Of a DNA stretch of 64,000 nucleotides, positions 46,389 through 57,871 are shown one piece after another (position 1 is the stretch's first letter; every line of letters starts with the position of its first letter). The notes below the pieces were generated by a model. That model saw nothing but the letters and a program-made list of their open reading frames with translations. It ran no database searches and was not told where the DNA came from. This DNA comes from Lolium rigidum (lineage: Eukaryota > Streptophyta > Magnoliopsida > Poales > Poaceae), in assembly GCF_022539505.1 (NCBI RefSeq), contig NC_061513.1, forward strand, positions 353,691,696-353,755,695, given 5' to 3'. Made by a program: the position numbers and the translations under genes.

Positions 46389-48975
46389 TATACACTTTCT
46401 GCGCCTAGCTGAAAGGCGTTAAAGAAAAGCGCTTATGGGAGACAACCCATGTTTTTACTACAGTATTTTTGTTTTATATTTGAGTCTTGGAAGTTGTTTA
46501 CTACTGTAGCAACCTCTCCTTATCTTAGTTTTATGTTTTGTTGTGCCAAGTAAAGTCTTTGATAGTAAAGTGAATACTAGATTTGGATTACTGCGCAGAA
46601 ACAGATTTCTTTGCTGTCACGAATCTGGGTCTAATTATCTGTAGGTAACTCAGAAAATTAAGCCAATTTACGTGAGTGATCCTCAGATATGTACGCAACT
46701 TTCATTCAATTTCGGCATTTTCATTTGAGAAAGTCTGGTGCCTCAATAAAATCCATCTTTACGGACCGTTCTGTTTTGACAGATTCTGCCTTTTATTTCG
46801 CATTGCCTCTTTTGCTATGTTGGATGAATTTCTTTGATCCATTAATGTCCAGTAGCTTTATGCAATGTCCAGAAGTGTTAAGAATGATTGTGTCACCTCT
46901 GAACATGTTAATTTTTATTGTCCACTAACCCTCTAATGAGTTGTTTCGAGTTTGGTGTGGAGGAAGTTTTCAAGGATCAAGAGAGGAGTATGATACAATA
47001 TGATCAAGGAGAGTGAAAGCTCTAAGCTTGGGGATGCCCCGGTGGTTCACCCCTGCATATTCTAAGAAGACTCAAGCGTCTAAGCTTGGGGATGCCCAAG
47101 GCATCCCCTTCTTCATCGACAACATTATCGGGTTCCTCCCCCGAAACTATATTTTTATTCCGTCATATCTTATGTGCTTTGCTTGGAGCGTCGGTTTGTT
47201 TTTGTTTTTGTTTTGTTTGAATAAAATGGATCCTAGCATTCACTGTATGGGAGAGAGACACGCTCCGCTGTAGCATATGGACAAGTATGTCCTTAGGCTT
47301 TACTCATAGTATTCATGGCGAAGTTTTTCTTCGTTAAATCGTTATATGGTTGGAATTGGAAAATACTACATGTAGTAATTCTTAAATGTCTTGAATAATT
47401 TGATACTTGGCAATTGTTGTGCTCATGTTTAAGCTCTTGCATCATATACTTTGCACCCATTAATGAAGAAACACTTCGAGCTTGCTAATTTGGTTTGCAT
47501 ATTTGGTTTCTCTAAAGTCTAGATAATATCTAGTATTGAGTTTTGAACAACAAGGAAGACGGTGTAGAATCTTATAATGTTTACAATATGTCTTTTATGT
47601 GAGTTTTTCTGCACCGTTCATCCTTGTGTTTGTTTCAAATAACCTTGCTAGCCTAAACCTTGTATCGAGAGGGAATACTTCTCATGCATCCAAAATCCAT
47701 GAGCCAACCACTATGCCATTTGTGTCCACTATACCTACCTACTACATGGTATTTCTCCGCCATTCCAAAGTAAATTGCTTGAGTGCTACCTTTAAATTTC
47801 CATCATTCACCTTTACAATATATAGCTCATGGGACAAATAGCCTAAAAACTATTGTGGTATTGAATATGTACTTATGCACTTTATCTCTTATTAAGTTGC
47901 TTGTTGTGCGATAACCATGTTTTCCGGGGACGCCATCAACTACCCTTTGTTGAATATCATGTGAGTTGCTATGCATGTCCGTCTTGTCTGAAGTAAGTGA
48001 GATCTACCACCTTAATGGTTGGAGCATACATATTGTTAGAGAAGAACATTGGGCCGCTAACTAAAGCCATGATTCATGGTGGAAGTTTCGAGTTTTGGAC
48101 ATATATCCTCAATCTCATATGAGAATAATAATTGTTGCCACATGCTTATGCATTAAAGAGGAGTCCATTATCTGTTGTCCATGTTGTCCCGGTATGGATG
48201 TCTAAGTTGAGAATAATCAAAAGCGAGAAATCCAAAATGCGAGCTTTCTCCTTAGACCTTTGTACGGGCGGCATGGAGGTACCCCATTGTGACACTTGGT
48301 TAAAACATGTGTATTGCGATGATCCGGTAGTCCAAGCTAATTAGGACAAGGTGCGGGCACTATTAGTATACTATGCATGAGGCTTGCAACTTGTAAGATA
48401 TAATTTACATAACTCATATGCTTTATTACTACCGTTGACAAAATTGTTTCATGTTTTCAAAATAAAAGCTCTAGCACAAATATAGCAATCGATGCTTTCC
48501 TCTTTGAAGGACCATTCTTTTTACTTTTATGTTGAGTCAGTTCACCTATCTCTCTCCACCTCAAGAAGCAAACACTTGTGTGAACTGTGCATTGATTCCT
48601 ACATACTTGCATATTGCACTTGTTATATTACTCTATGTTGACAATTATCCATGAGATATACATATTACAAGTTGAAAGCAACCGCTGAAACTTAATCTTA
48701 CTTTGTGTTGCTTCAATACCTTTACTTTGATTTATTGCTTTATGAGTTAACTCTTATGCAAGACTTATTGATGCTTGTCTTGAAGTACTATTCATGAAAA
48801 GTCTTTGCTTTATGATTCACTTGTTTACTCATGTCATTACCATTGTTTTGATCGCTGCATTCATTACATATGTTTACAAATAGTATGATCAAGGTTATGA
48901 TGGCATGTCACTTCAGAAATTATCTTTGTTATCGTTTTACCTGCTCGGGACGAGCGGAACTAAGCTTGGGGATGC
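46389..48975 (+). other. C2 non-coding 3' region and polypurine tract
   Basis: 2.6 kb without coding content, conserved with C1. Ends in AGCTTGGGGATGC, the polypurine tract next to the 3' LTR. PPT-like AAGCTTGGGGATGCCC copies lie near 47024 and 47082. Confidence 0.75.
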
Positions 48976-50572
48976 TGATACGTCTCCGACGTATCGATAA
49001 TTTCTTATGTTCCATGCCACATTATTGATGATATCTACATGTTTTCTGCACACTCTATGTCATATTCGTGCATTTTCTGGAACTAACCTATTAACAAGAT
49101 GCCGAAGAGCCGATTGCTTGTTTTCTGTTGTTTTTGGTTTCAGAAATCCTAGCAACGAAATATTCTCGGAATTGGACGAAATCAACGCCCAGGGTCCTAT
49201 TTTGCCACGAAGCTTCCAGAAGACCGAAGGAGAGTCGAAGTGGGGCCACGAGGTGGCGACACACCAGGGCGGCGCGGCCCAGGCCCTGGCCGCGCCGACC
49301 TATGGTGTGGGCCCCTCGTGTGGCCCCCCGCGTTGCCCTTCCGCCTACTTAAAGCCTCCGTCGCGAAACCCCCAGTATCGAGAGCCACGATACGGAAAAC
49401 CTTCATCGAGACGCCGCCGCAGCCCAATCCCATCTCGGGGGATTCGGAGATCTCCTCCGGCACCCTGCCGGAGAGGGGATTCATCTCCCGGAGGACTCTT
49501 CACCGCCATGGTCGCCTCCGGAGTGATGAGTGAGTAGTTCACCCTCGGACTATGGGTCCATAGCAGTAGCTAGATGGTTGTCTTCTCCTCATTGTGCTTC
49601 ATTGTTGGATCTTGTGAGCTGCCTAACATGATCAAGATCATCTATCCGTAATGCTATATGTTGTGTTTGTCGGGATCCGATGGATAGAGAATACTATGTT
49701 ATGTTAATTATCAAGTTATTACCTATGTGTTGTTTAAGATCTTGCATGCTCTCCGTTATTAGTAGAGGCTCGGCCAAGTTTTCGCTATTAACTCCAAGAG
49801 GGAGTATTTATGCTCGATAGTGGGTTCATGTCTCCGTGAATCCGGGGAGTGACGAAACCCCTAAGGTTATGGATGTGCTGTTGCCACTAGGGATAAAACA
49901 TTGATGCTATGTCCGAGGATGTAGTTATTGATTACATTACGCACCATACTTAATGCAATTGTCTCGTTGTTTTGCAACTTAATACCGGAAGGGGTTCGGA
50001 CGATAACCTCGAAGGTGGACTTTTAGGCATAGGTGCATGCCGGATGGCGGTCTATGTACTTTGTCGTAATGCCCAATTAAATCTCACTATATTTATCATG
50101 ACATGTATGTGCATTGTTATGCCCTCTCTATTTGTCAATTGCCCGACCGTAATTTGTTCACCCAACATGCTTTTATCTTATGGGAGAGACACCTCTAGTG
50201 AACTGTGGACCCCGGTCCTATTCTTTACATCGCATACAATCTCATCGCAATACTTGTTTTACTCGTTTTCTTGCAAACAATCATCTTCCACACAATACGG
50301 TTAACCCTTTGTTACGAAGCAAGCCGGTGAGATTGACAACCTCACTCGTTTCGTTGGGGCAAAGTACTTTGGTTGTGTTGTGCAGGTTCCACGTTGGCGC
50401 GGGAATCTCCGGTGTTGCGCCGCACTACATCCCGCTGCCATCAACCTTCAACGTGCTTCTTGACTCCTACTGGTTCGATTAAACCTTGGTTTCTTACTGA
50501 GGGAAACTTGCCGCTTTGCGCATCACACCTTCCTCTTGGGGTTTCCAACGGACGTGTCAACTACACGCATCA
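48976..50572 (+). repeat. C2 3' LTR
   Basis: 1597 bp, TGATACGTCTCC to ACACGCATCA. Confidence 0.92.
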
Positions 50573-51780
50573 GGCGCATGACCATAAAAGATATTATTCA
50601 TAAAAATAGAACAACCATTATTCTCAGACTTAAATGAATAACCGTCTTGCATTAAACAAGATCCAGATATAATGTTCATGCTCAACGCAAGCACCAAATA
50701 ACAATTATTGAGGTTTAAAACTAATCCTGAAGGTAGATGTAGAGGGAGCGTGCTGACAGCGATCACATCGACCTTGGATCCATTTCCAACGCGCATCGTC
50801 ACTTCGTCCCTCGCCAAGCTTCGTTTATTCCGTAGTTCCTGTCTCGAGTTACAAATGTGAGCAACCGAACCAGTATCAAATACCCAGGCACTAGTACGAG
50901 AACCAGTAAGATAGACATCTATAACATGTATATCAGATATACCTTTCTTCTTCTTGACAAGGCCGCTCTTCAGGTCAGCCAAGTATTTGGGGCAATTACG
51001 TTTCCAATGCCCCTTCCCATTGCAGTAATAGCACTCAGTATCAGGTTTAGGGCCACCCTTATGCTTCTCAGGAGGCGCGGAAGTTTTCTTGCCGGCCTTC
51101 TTGAAGGTTCCCTTCTTAGGTTTGCCTTGCTTCTTGAAACTGGTGGTCTTGTTGACCATCAACACTTGGTGCTCTTTCTGTATCTCAATCTCAGCAGCTT
51201 TCAGCATGGAGAAGAGTTCAGGTAACTCCTTGTTGATGTTCTGCATGTTGTAGTTCATCATAAAGTTCTTGTAACTTGGTGGCAGTGATTGGAGGACACG
51301 ATGAATACCCAGCTGGTTAGGAATCACTATCCCCAAGTCACTGAGCTTCTTCGCGTGCCCGGACATAGCGAGCACGTGCTCACTAACGGAGCTGCCCTCT
51401 TCCATCATACAGCCAAAGAAGTGCTTCGAAGCCTCATAGCTTTCCACTGCCGCATGAGTTTGAAATATCGTTTTTAGCTCATTGACCAGCTCATAAGGGT
51501 CGTGGTGCTCAAAACGTTTTTGGAGCTCCGCCTCTAGGCTGCATAGGATGGCACACTGAACTTGAGAGTACCGAGTCACCCGAGTCTTGTAAACATTCTT
51601 TTCGTCCTCGGATACTGCATGTGGTGGTGGGGGACCTAGCGGTGCATCAAGCACATATTGCAGATTTCCGCCATTGAGGAAGATCCTCACATGACAGAAC
51701 CAGTCGGTGAAGTTGCTACCATTGCTTTTAAGCTTTTCTTTCTCTAGGAACTGGTTAAAATTGATTGATGGGGACGCCAT
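50573..51780 (-). pseudogene. element D gag and protease start
   Basis: Open minus-strand frame of about 403 codons, starting ATG at 51780. N-terminal gag: NFNQFLEKEKLKSNGSNFTD and WFCHVRIFLNGGNLQYVLDA. The UBN2-type middle has YELVNELKTIF and EGSSVSEHVLAMSGHAKKL. A basic linker is followed by a CCHC zinc knuckle (CYYCNGKGHWKRNC). The protease active site is WVFDTGSVAHICN. No stop or shift is seen in this part; the frame simply runs into the C2 LTR, so the gag-pol frame is physically interrupted there. Confidence 0.9.
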
Positions 51781-52464
51781 GATCTACAACATATATTTGC
51801 AAAAGTTTAGACTAAGTTTATGACAAATTGAGTTCAAATTTTAATTCTACAAAATTAAACTAGGTGAACTCACTCGCATTGTCTTAGTGATCACACAAGC
51901 CAAATTCACTATACCAAGTCCGATCATCACGAGACAAGATGTAACTTCAATGGCGAACACTCAAAGTGTTCATCATATCAATCATATGACTCATGTTCTA
52001 CCTTTCGGTATCCCGCGTTCCGAGACCATGTCTGTACATGCTAGGCTCGTCAAGGCAACCTTAGTATCCGCGTGTGCAAAACTGGCTTGCACCCGTTGTA
52101 TGCACATGTAGAATCTATCACACCCGATCATCACGAGATGCTTCGAAACGACAAGTCTTAGCAACGGTGCTACTAAGGATGAACACTTTATTATCTTGAT
52201 ATTTAGTGAGAGGGATGATGTTATAATGCTACCATCGCGATCTAAGCAAAATAAGATGCATAAAAGGATTAACATCACATGCAATTCATATGTGATATGA
52301 TATGGCCCCTTTGTCTTTGCGCCTTTGATCTTCATCTCCAAAGCACGGACATGATCTCCATCATCAACGGGCAAGATCTCCATCATCGTCGGCGTAGCAT
52401 CAATGTCAATGGCGCTGTCTTCACGATTGTTCTCCATGTAGCAACTATTACAACTACTTTGAAA
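51781..52464 (-). other. element D untranslated leader, first part
   Basis: Region upstream of gag in the minus sense. It is non-coding and matches my memory of the long leader of BARE-like elements (phrases TTTCGGTATCCCGCGTTCC and ATCACACCCGATCATCACG). It ends at GAAA (52461-52464), where Helitron 2 begins. It continues at 55547 and 62815. Confidence 0.75.
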
Positions 52465-52499
52465 CTAGTCGGTAACCCATGCACCTGCATGGGCTAGCT

Positions 52500-54780
52500 A
52501 TAGAAAACATACGATAAACTTAAATATCACCCATTTAACGCTATTATGAATCAAACTATTGATTAAACTAATAAGAAATATGGTTTTGGCTGAGTAGTTA
52601 AAAGGGTGCGATAAATTGTAGGTGCTAACTAAAAATGAAATTACATTTCAAGAATTATTTACTAATACCTATATTTTCATATAGTATAACTAACATCTAC
52701 TGAATTATATAACTTTTATAAATCATTGATTCAATAAAAATTTCTATCAAAAAAATTATTTCATAATATTCTTACGTGCCACCTATTTTGGCACATAACA
52801 TAGAATTCTCTAAACAATGTAGGAAGTAATTTGCAGAATTTGGAAGAACCACATACTTGATTATGGATGAATATATGGAAGGTTAAAAAATCTTAGGCTT
52901 GCATAAATTTAAAAGTAAAGTTAGGTACGATCTTACCTCGGCAGGTGGAATTAGTGTTGATGTCGATTCCAATAATTTGTTTTAGCGAGAACTTGAACCT
53001 CATTTTCGTCACGCACCAATAGGTAAATAAGTGAAGCCAGATTTACTAAGATTGCAGGCTGATGCGGTTAAGAGAATAGCGGTCAAGCGAAGCTGTCATG
53101 ATATTTATCAATGCGTGTAAAAATACTGAAGTAGGGAATATTCTTGCAAAGTCACTTTCTTTTCCTACATAGTATAGAATTTTCTGGAACATCTGGCAGA
53201 AAGTGTAGTGCATTTTTGGGAATTCAAATTTGTGAAAGAACCACATACTTGATAATGGATGGATATGATAGGTCTATAACTTTAAGCCGCAAAATCGTTT
53301 AAGATGGTGAGACAACTCTGTATATCCAATAGTAAATTCATAAGATGTAACCTCAGTAGAGATGGATTCCAGTGAATATTTCAACTGCAATTGGAAGATG
53401 GAAAAATAGTTGGAACAATATTTACGAAGAGTGCCTGGCCGACAGGAAGGTGATCTAATGTCAGTCAACCGAAAAATGCATAATATTTACACATGTAAAT
53501 GTAACAAAGTTGGGAATATTCTTAGCCTGTCATTTTGTTCTGCTAAATAGCATTGAATTCTCTGAACCTATGGCTATGTTAGGTCTCAAATTTAAGGAAA
53601 ACAAATCCCCTAAACCATGGTGAGTCACCGTTGCATGTACTCACTAATAAAGCATGTAAGATCTAATTAACCTCGCTAGATAGAATATGTGTCTTTCTAG
53701 TCATTTATATCAACAACAGCAAACAAATCTCATCTTTGTCACATATCAACAGAAGGTAAAGAAGTGGAACCATACTTACAGATTTTGGCCGGCCTATATG
53801 GAAGATTAAATAATGTCAGTTAACCAAAACATATTGTTTTCTTATAAATGTAAAATTTACAAAGATGGAAATATTCTTACCCGTCACTTTATGTGGCTAG
53901 ATACCATAGAAGTATCGGAACCATTTGGCAAATAATATAATGCAGTCTCAGAAATTTAATTTATTTGGCTACATCTAGATCGTAATTACATGCCTTGCTA
54001 CTAACCACATACTATATGATAGGTCCAAAAATATAGGAACGAAATATCTTCTTGGATGGCAGCACACCTCTGCATATATTCAGTAGTAAGGCATGCATGT
54101 AAGAATTATAATTTATGTTCACGTCAATTCCAGTCATTTGTTTCAGCGGCAACAACTGCCACATAATATGTCACGTACAAACACTCTCTCCTTTATCATT
54201 CTGTATTTAGTAATAATCCAACTTTATAAATTCGATGAAGAATATAGAAAAAAAACAACATCTATAATACCAAATGCACATAATATGAAAATATACTTCA
54301 TTGTGATTCTAATACAGTATTATTAACGTTGTAGATATTAATATATTTTTCTAAATATTTGGTCCAACTTTAGAAAGTTTGACTTGTACTAAACCTAGAA
54401 ACATAAAGTAAATAAAAACGGAGGAAGTAGTAGGTAAAAGAGTGGAGCCATAATTAAAAAGTGTGTCCTACCGGCAGGGAAGAATAATAGATAGTATTGG
54501 TCAAGTAAAATCATTACATTTTTGTAAATATTCTTATCGGACACTCTATTTCGGTACATAGGATAGAACTTTCGGAGCCATGTGGAAGATAATATATTAG
54601 AATCCTGGATAATCATATTTATTAGGAACCACATAATTCCTAAGGAGACTATACGGTAGGTCTAAAAGTTTAGAGACATGTATCGTCTAAGATGGTGAGA
54701 GACCTCTCTATAAATTAAATAATAATATCATCAAAGCTGGGCTGGACTATATAGACAAACAATTGTTGAGTATGATTTAT
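52500..54780. repeat. diverged tandem array, unit about 355-380 bp
   Basis: A landmark phrase (CACTNTATTT..GCTACATA..ATAGAATTCTC) recurs at about 52790, 53151, 53530, 53884 and 54541. Each is followed by AACCACATA(C/A)T and, about 100-150 bp on, by (C/T)CTAAGATGGTGAGA or similar; AATATTCTTA precedes each start. The last interval is 657 bp because a MITE of about 250 bp sits in copy 4. Copies are heavily diverged, so the array is old. No coding content. Confidence 0.65.
54183..54428. mobile_element. Stowaway-like MITE inside tandem copy 4
   Basis: Left end near CTCTCTCCTTT, right end near CGGAGGAAG next to TA. The interior has TTTGGTCCAACTTTAGAAAG and TTTGACTTGTACTAAACC, the usual Stowaway interior. 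The ends are imperfect. Confidence 0.6.
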
Positions 54781-55027
54781 GTGGGGGTAAGCAGAATTAA
54801 TCACCCGATAACCTACATCCATATACCAAATACCATGCATGCAATTTGAAGATTCAAGCTTGTACCATGGATGGAGGCGGCCTGTGAGGAGTTGATCAGA
54901 AGAGGTGGAGACCTGTGAGAAATTAAAAAGAGGTCGAGAAGTTCCCAGACCTAATCGGAAATAGAATGCTCACACGTATTGATTACCAATAATTATCTAC
55001 CTTACTGCCAGAACGATCTGACTTCGG

Positions 55028-55210
55028 GCCAGGTTGCCGCAGTCCCATGGTCCAACAGATACCGGCTTGCATGAGAATTCGTCGATCCGGCCGGAGGCGT
55101 ACGGCGAGAGACCTTGCTACCAATATGATCTGAGTTCAGTACGTCCAGGTTGCCGCAGCTCCATGCTCCAAGAAATATCGGCTTGCATTGGTCGCTCCGG
55201 CCGGAGGCGC
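55028..55210. repeat. two-copy tandem repeat, about 118 bp
   Basis: CCAGGTTGCCGCAG starts at about 55029 and again at about 55147. Both copies continue with CCATG, CGGCTTGCAT and CCGGCCGGAGGCG at matching distances. Located near the 5' end of Helitron 2. Confidence 0.7.
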
Positions 55211-55546
55211 ATGGCGCGAGCCTGAATCAATCTGCTAGTGGGCATGCATGGCTGCCAGACCAATTCGTTAATCTCCGCCGGACCGCATGCATCAGTTTAG
55301 GAATCGATCTCTATGGCGGGCATGGCTTCCGGATAAACTCGATCGTCCCGGCCGGATCAAGGCACCTGTGCTAGAGTTTTTTTTTCTAGGGTAACGTAAG
55401 CCGGAGAGTCATGCGGGAGGGGGTTAGGAATCGTGCTTCATCCGACGGTTGTATATAGGTTATCTGTTAATCGTGGGGTTATAATTTTCTAACCTCTAGG
55501 ATTAACGTGGTGGCTCGTTGGGAGTCTCCAATTAGTAAATATAAGA

Positions 55547-55558
55547 TACTACTCAACA
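55547..55558 (-). other. 12-bp element D leader segment between the two Helitrons
   Basis: TACTACTCAACA, bounded by the 5' ends of both Helitrons. With GAAA at left and TGAAATTT at right it would form an uninterrupted leader sequence of a BARE-like element; I recognise this from memory only. Confidence 0.6.
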
Positions 55559-55589
55559 TCTCCACTAATATAAAAAGGGAAACGCTGAT

Positions 55590-55621
55590 GATCACCCGGG
55601 GGATTAGAAATCTAATCCCCC
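55590..55621. repeat. hairpin near Helitron 1 5' end
   Basis: GGGGGATTAG, then AAAT-like centre, then CTAATCCCCC: a near-perfect palindrome about 35 bp inside the 5' end. A second copy lies at 56860-56890 in inverted context. Confidence 0.75.
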
Positions 55622-55765
55622 GGCTCCTCCGTGCGACGCGTCCCTGCGGATGGAGAAAAGCGAGTGCACACGTGGTGGGGCCCATCGCTGTTTTATCCCC
55701 TCCCTTTATCTATTCTCAGCGGCACACGAACATGGAGGTCGCCGGCTCCGCCCCAACCAATCGTG

Positions 55766-55990
55766 CCGCCGCCGTCCTTCTCCCAACCATTCGACCAGGA
55801 CGACGCCGTCGCAGACCTCCGCGCCATCGCCTCCCGGATGGCCGCCGCCGGGTACGGCCGCGAGTGCGCGCAGGTGTACGCCTCCGTCCGCAAGCCGGCC
55901 GTCGACGCCTCCCTCCGCCGCCTCGGCGTCGAGCGCCTCAGCATCGGCGACGTCCAGCGCCTCGAGTGGGACGCCCTCGATGCCAAGATC
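55766..55990 (+). pseudogene. captured EXO70 (exocyst subunit) fragment
   Basis: In one plus frame about 75 codons read as plant EXO70. They run from DDAVADLRAIASRMAAAGYG through ECAQVYASVRKPAVDASLRR and GVERLSIGDVQRLEWDALDA to KI, where similarity stops abruptly. This is an N-terminal-middle segment, from the conserved GYGxECxQVY helix to the RLSIGDVQRLEW motif. The intact family has more than 550 residues, so this is only a piece. EXO70 tethers secretory vesicles at the plasma membrane; the family is greatly expanded in grasses. There is no start codon of its own family type, and a stop follows at 56020. Regarded as Helitron cargo. Confidence 0.8.
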
Positions 55991-56020
55991 CTCCCCGGCC
56001 GGTCGCCCGCTGGTCCCTAG

Positions 56021-56220
56021 CCGCCGCTCCCGCTCCTCGCCGCCGCGGAGGACTCCGGCAAGGAGATCCGCCGCCGCTCCCGCTCCTCGCCGCTGCGGAG
56101 GACTCCGGCAAGGAGATCCGCCATCGCTCCTGCTCCGCGCCGCCGCGGAGGACTCCGGCAAGGAGATCCGCCATCGCTCCTGCTCCGCGCCGCCGCGGAG
56201 GACTCCGGCAAGGAGATCCA
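56021..56220. repeat. four tandem copies of a 50-bp unit
   Basis: GACTCCGGCA recurs at 56051, 56101, 56151 and 56201, exactly 50 bp apart. Copies 3 and 4 are identical over their central part; copies 1 and 2 differ at a few sites (CCGCCGCTCC against CCATCGCTCC). 50 is not a multiple of three, so the repeats are open in several frames but encode no constant peptide. Confidence 0.95.
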
Positions 56221-56322
56221 CCAGAATCTGCCACCTCTGCCGTGGGGCAGCCATGCTGAACTGCGCGCGCCGCCGCGCAGCCATGGGGATCCCACGGAGC
56301 TTGGACTGCGCCCACCGAACGA

Positions 56323-56785
56323 TGCTACAATAATATATTGTTTTTGCTACTTTAGTTTGGCATTTATGCTAATATAGTATATATTGTTTGCTACAATTCT
56401 TTTTGGCGAAATTTGTCTTGCTACAATTATATTTTTCATCAATGCATAGTTTGCTACAATAGCAAAAACAAATTGCTACAATATTTGTGGTTTCTTGCTA
56501 CCATAGCATATGTTTTTTGCTACCAATTCTCCGGCGAGGTTTCCGGCGATATCTCCGACGAGGTTTCCGGCGATGTCTCCGACGACATCTCCGGTGATGT
56601 CTCAGACTTTGCTACAATATCCGATTTTTTTTGCTACAATAGTACAACATTTTGCTACATCGCCTCCGGCGAGTCTCCGGCGAGATCTGTGTGTATAGTG
56701 GGTGAATTGTTGTTTGCTACAATTGGGTTAGTTTTGCTACAAACGAACCGTTTTTTGCTACTTTGGTACATTATGGTAGCAAAAG
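56323..56785. repeat. cluster of TTGCTAC motifs with CCGGCGA repeats
   Basis: About 14 copies of (T)TTGCTAC(A/C)A or TTGCTACTTT at irregular spacing within 460 bp. In the middle (56528-56605) are alternating GAGGTTTCCGGCGATNTCTCCGAC units. No coding function is apparent. Confidence 0.85.
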
Positions 56786-56844
56786 TGGGACTGGGAACTA
56801 TTATGACACGTGTCACGATCTAGACGGTCGAAACAAGCTGATCC

Positions 56845-56910
56845 AACGGCTGTCCACCCGGGGGATTAGAAATCTAATCTCCCGGGGGACGCTCAGCGTC
56901 GTCCATATAA
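56845..56910. repeat. inverted copy of the Helitron 1 5' subterminal block
   Basis: On the minus strand GACGCTGAGCGTCCCCCGGG, then GATTAGATTTCTAATCCCCC, resembles the 5' block ACGCTGATGATCACCCGGGG, GATTAG...CTAATCCCCC at 55578-55621. So 55578-56910 is bracketed by inverted copies and contains the EXO70 piece and the repeats above. Confidence 0.6.
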
Positions 56911-57765
56911 AAAGGAAGAGAGAGGCAGATCCAACAAATCTGAACCCTACACTTACAAGATCTAACGATCCAAATCTACGCAATGTTGAGGTGCTCAACG
57001 CGTTGAGCGCTAACTGCTATTCCCGTCTCCACTACATCGCTCTAAGAGAAAAGGCAGTTCCAAGGCGTGAGGGAAACACGGGAACGACGCGGCGGTCGCC
57101 GAGCATCCCACAATCCCCTCCTCCGGATTCGCCGCCCGAGAGACAAAGGGAATCGTCGCCGCTGCACTAACGTCCACACTGCCATGTCAGCCGGCGTCGC
57201 CGCGAGAGACCATCTCAGCGTCCATGCGCCATACGCCTCCATCCTCACGTCGGTCCGCCACATCCACACGTGGTTCCTCTCCATGCCTTACCCTTCACCT
57301 CCACCCGAACCCCTCCGTCCTCCCTGCCTCGACCCTCGACAACCAATCCGGGATTCCAGGGAATGGGGTGGGACTCTCAGGGAGGGGAGCAGCGTGTTGA
57401 TCTGGGAACCATCCGCTCGCAAGTAGTCACCTTGTCGCTCCACCAGAGGGTTGCAATTGGGCGCCTCCACGATGGCCGCGGCGAGACCTGTGTCCGGGAC
57501 GTCTCGATCCCACTGCCTCGATCGCCTCCTCGCAATTTGCTCACTCCCCTGGCCGTGTACTCTCCCGTCAAGGGCCATGTTTAAATTCAGACAACGGTGC
57601 ATGCTCCGGTACTCTCCTGAGTGTTTCTGATTTTTGTTCTGCATATACATTCAGATGTTACAGTAAGGTGTTATAATTTTGGTACATGGTCATACCCTTT
57701 TGTGCTGCAGAATTCGACAAGTATTCCAATTGCTCCTAAATGAATATTGTGTGTCATTTTCACAG
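56911..57765 (+). other. GC-rich gene-like 5' segment in Helitron 1, unrecognised
   Basis: 57000-57590 is GC-rich with several overlapping open frames and no stop-poor frame that stands out. CATATAAAAAGG at 56904 could act as a TATA box. It looks like the first exon and promoter area of a captured gene but I cannot name it. Confidence 0.35.
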
Positions 57766-57871
57766 GTGGACAACGTTAACTTGATTTCTGAATGGGATGA
57801 AGGATTAGATCTTGTGCTAGATGAAACCAGGTGTCCTTTTAACCTTGCTGTGCACGAGCTCAAAAGGAGAT
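57766..57871 (+). pseudogene. exon-like piece 1 in Helitron 1, unrecognised
   Basis: After the acceptor ATTTTCACAG an open segment reads VDNVNLISEWDEGLDLVLDE then TRCPFNLAVHELKRRC, with a possible GT donor at the end. Composition and codon pattern look protein-coding. I do not recognise the family. Open-frame distance to piece 2 is compatible with one intron. Confidence 0.45.

Larger units (their letters stand above)
42433..50572 (+). mobile_element. element C2: complete Sabrina-like Athila-lineage LTR element
   Basis: 8140 bp, LTRs 42433-44020 and 48976-50572 (TGATACGTCTCC...ACACGCATCA). Flanks are GGCAC (42428-42432) and GGCGC (50573-50577), a target duplication with one mismatch. It contains gag and a protease-like region but no RT, RNase H or integrase, with 2.6 kb of non-coding DNA instead. 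It must therefore have used enzymes of another element. Inserted at the gag/integrase boundary of D. Confidence 0.92.
52465..55546 (-). mobile_element. Helitron 2, non-autonomous, minus strand
   Basis: Read on the minus strand it begins TCTTATATTTACTAA (5' end at 55546) and ends with an 8-bp-stem hairpin CCCATGCAGGTGCATGGG (52493-52476), then TTACCGA, then CTAG (52468-52465). Flanking bases on the minus strand are A before and T after, the AT target of Helitrons. No Rep/helicase is present. The 3082 bp are filled mainly by a tandem array and one MITE. Confidence 0.7.

Noticed and set aside
56021..56220. CRISPR-like array
   Set aside because: Head-to-tail 50-bp repeats without unique spacers, in a plant nuclear context.
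55631..56333. A complete expressed EXO70-derived gene
   Set aside because: EXO70 similarity covers only about 75 residues; the frames beyond run through the 50-bp repeats and are not conserved.
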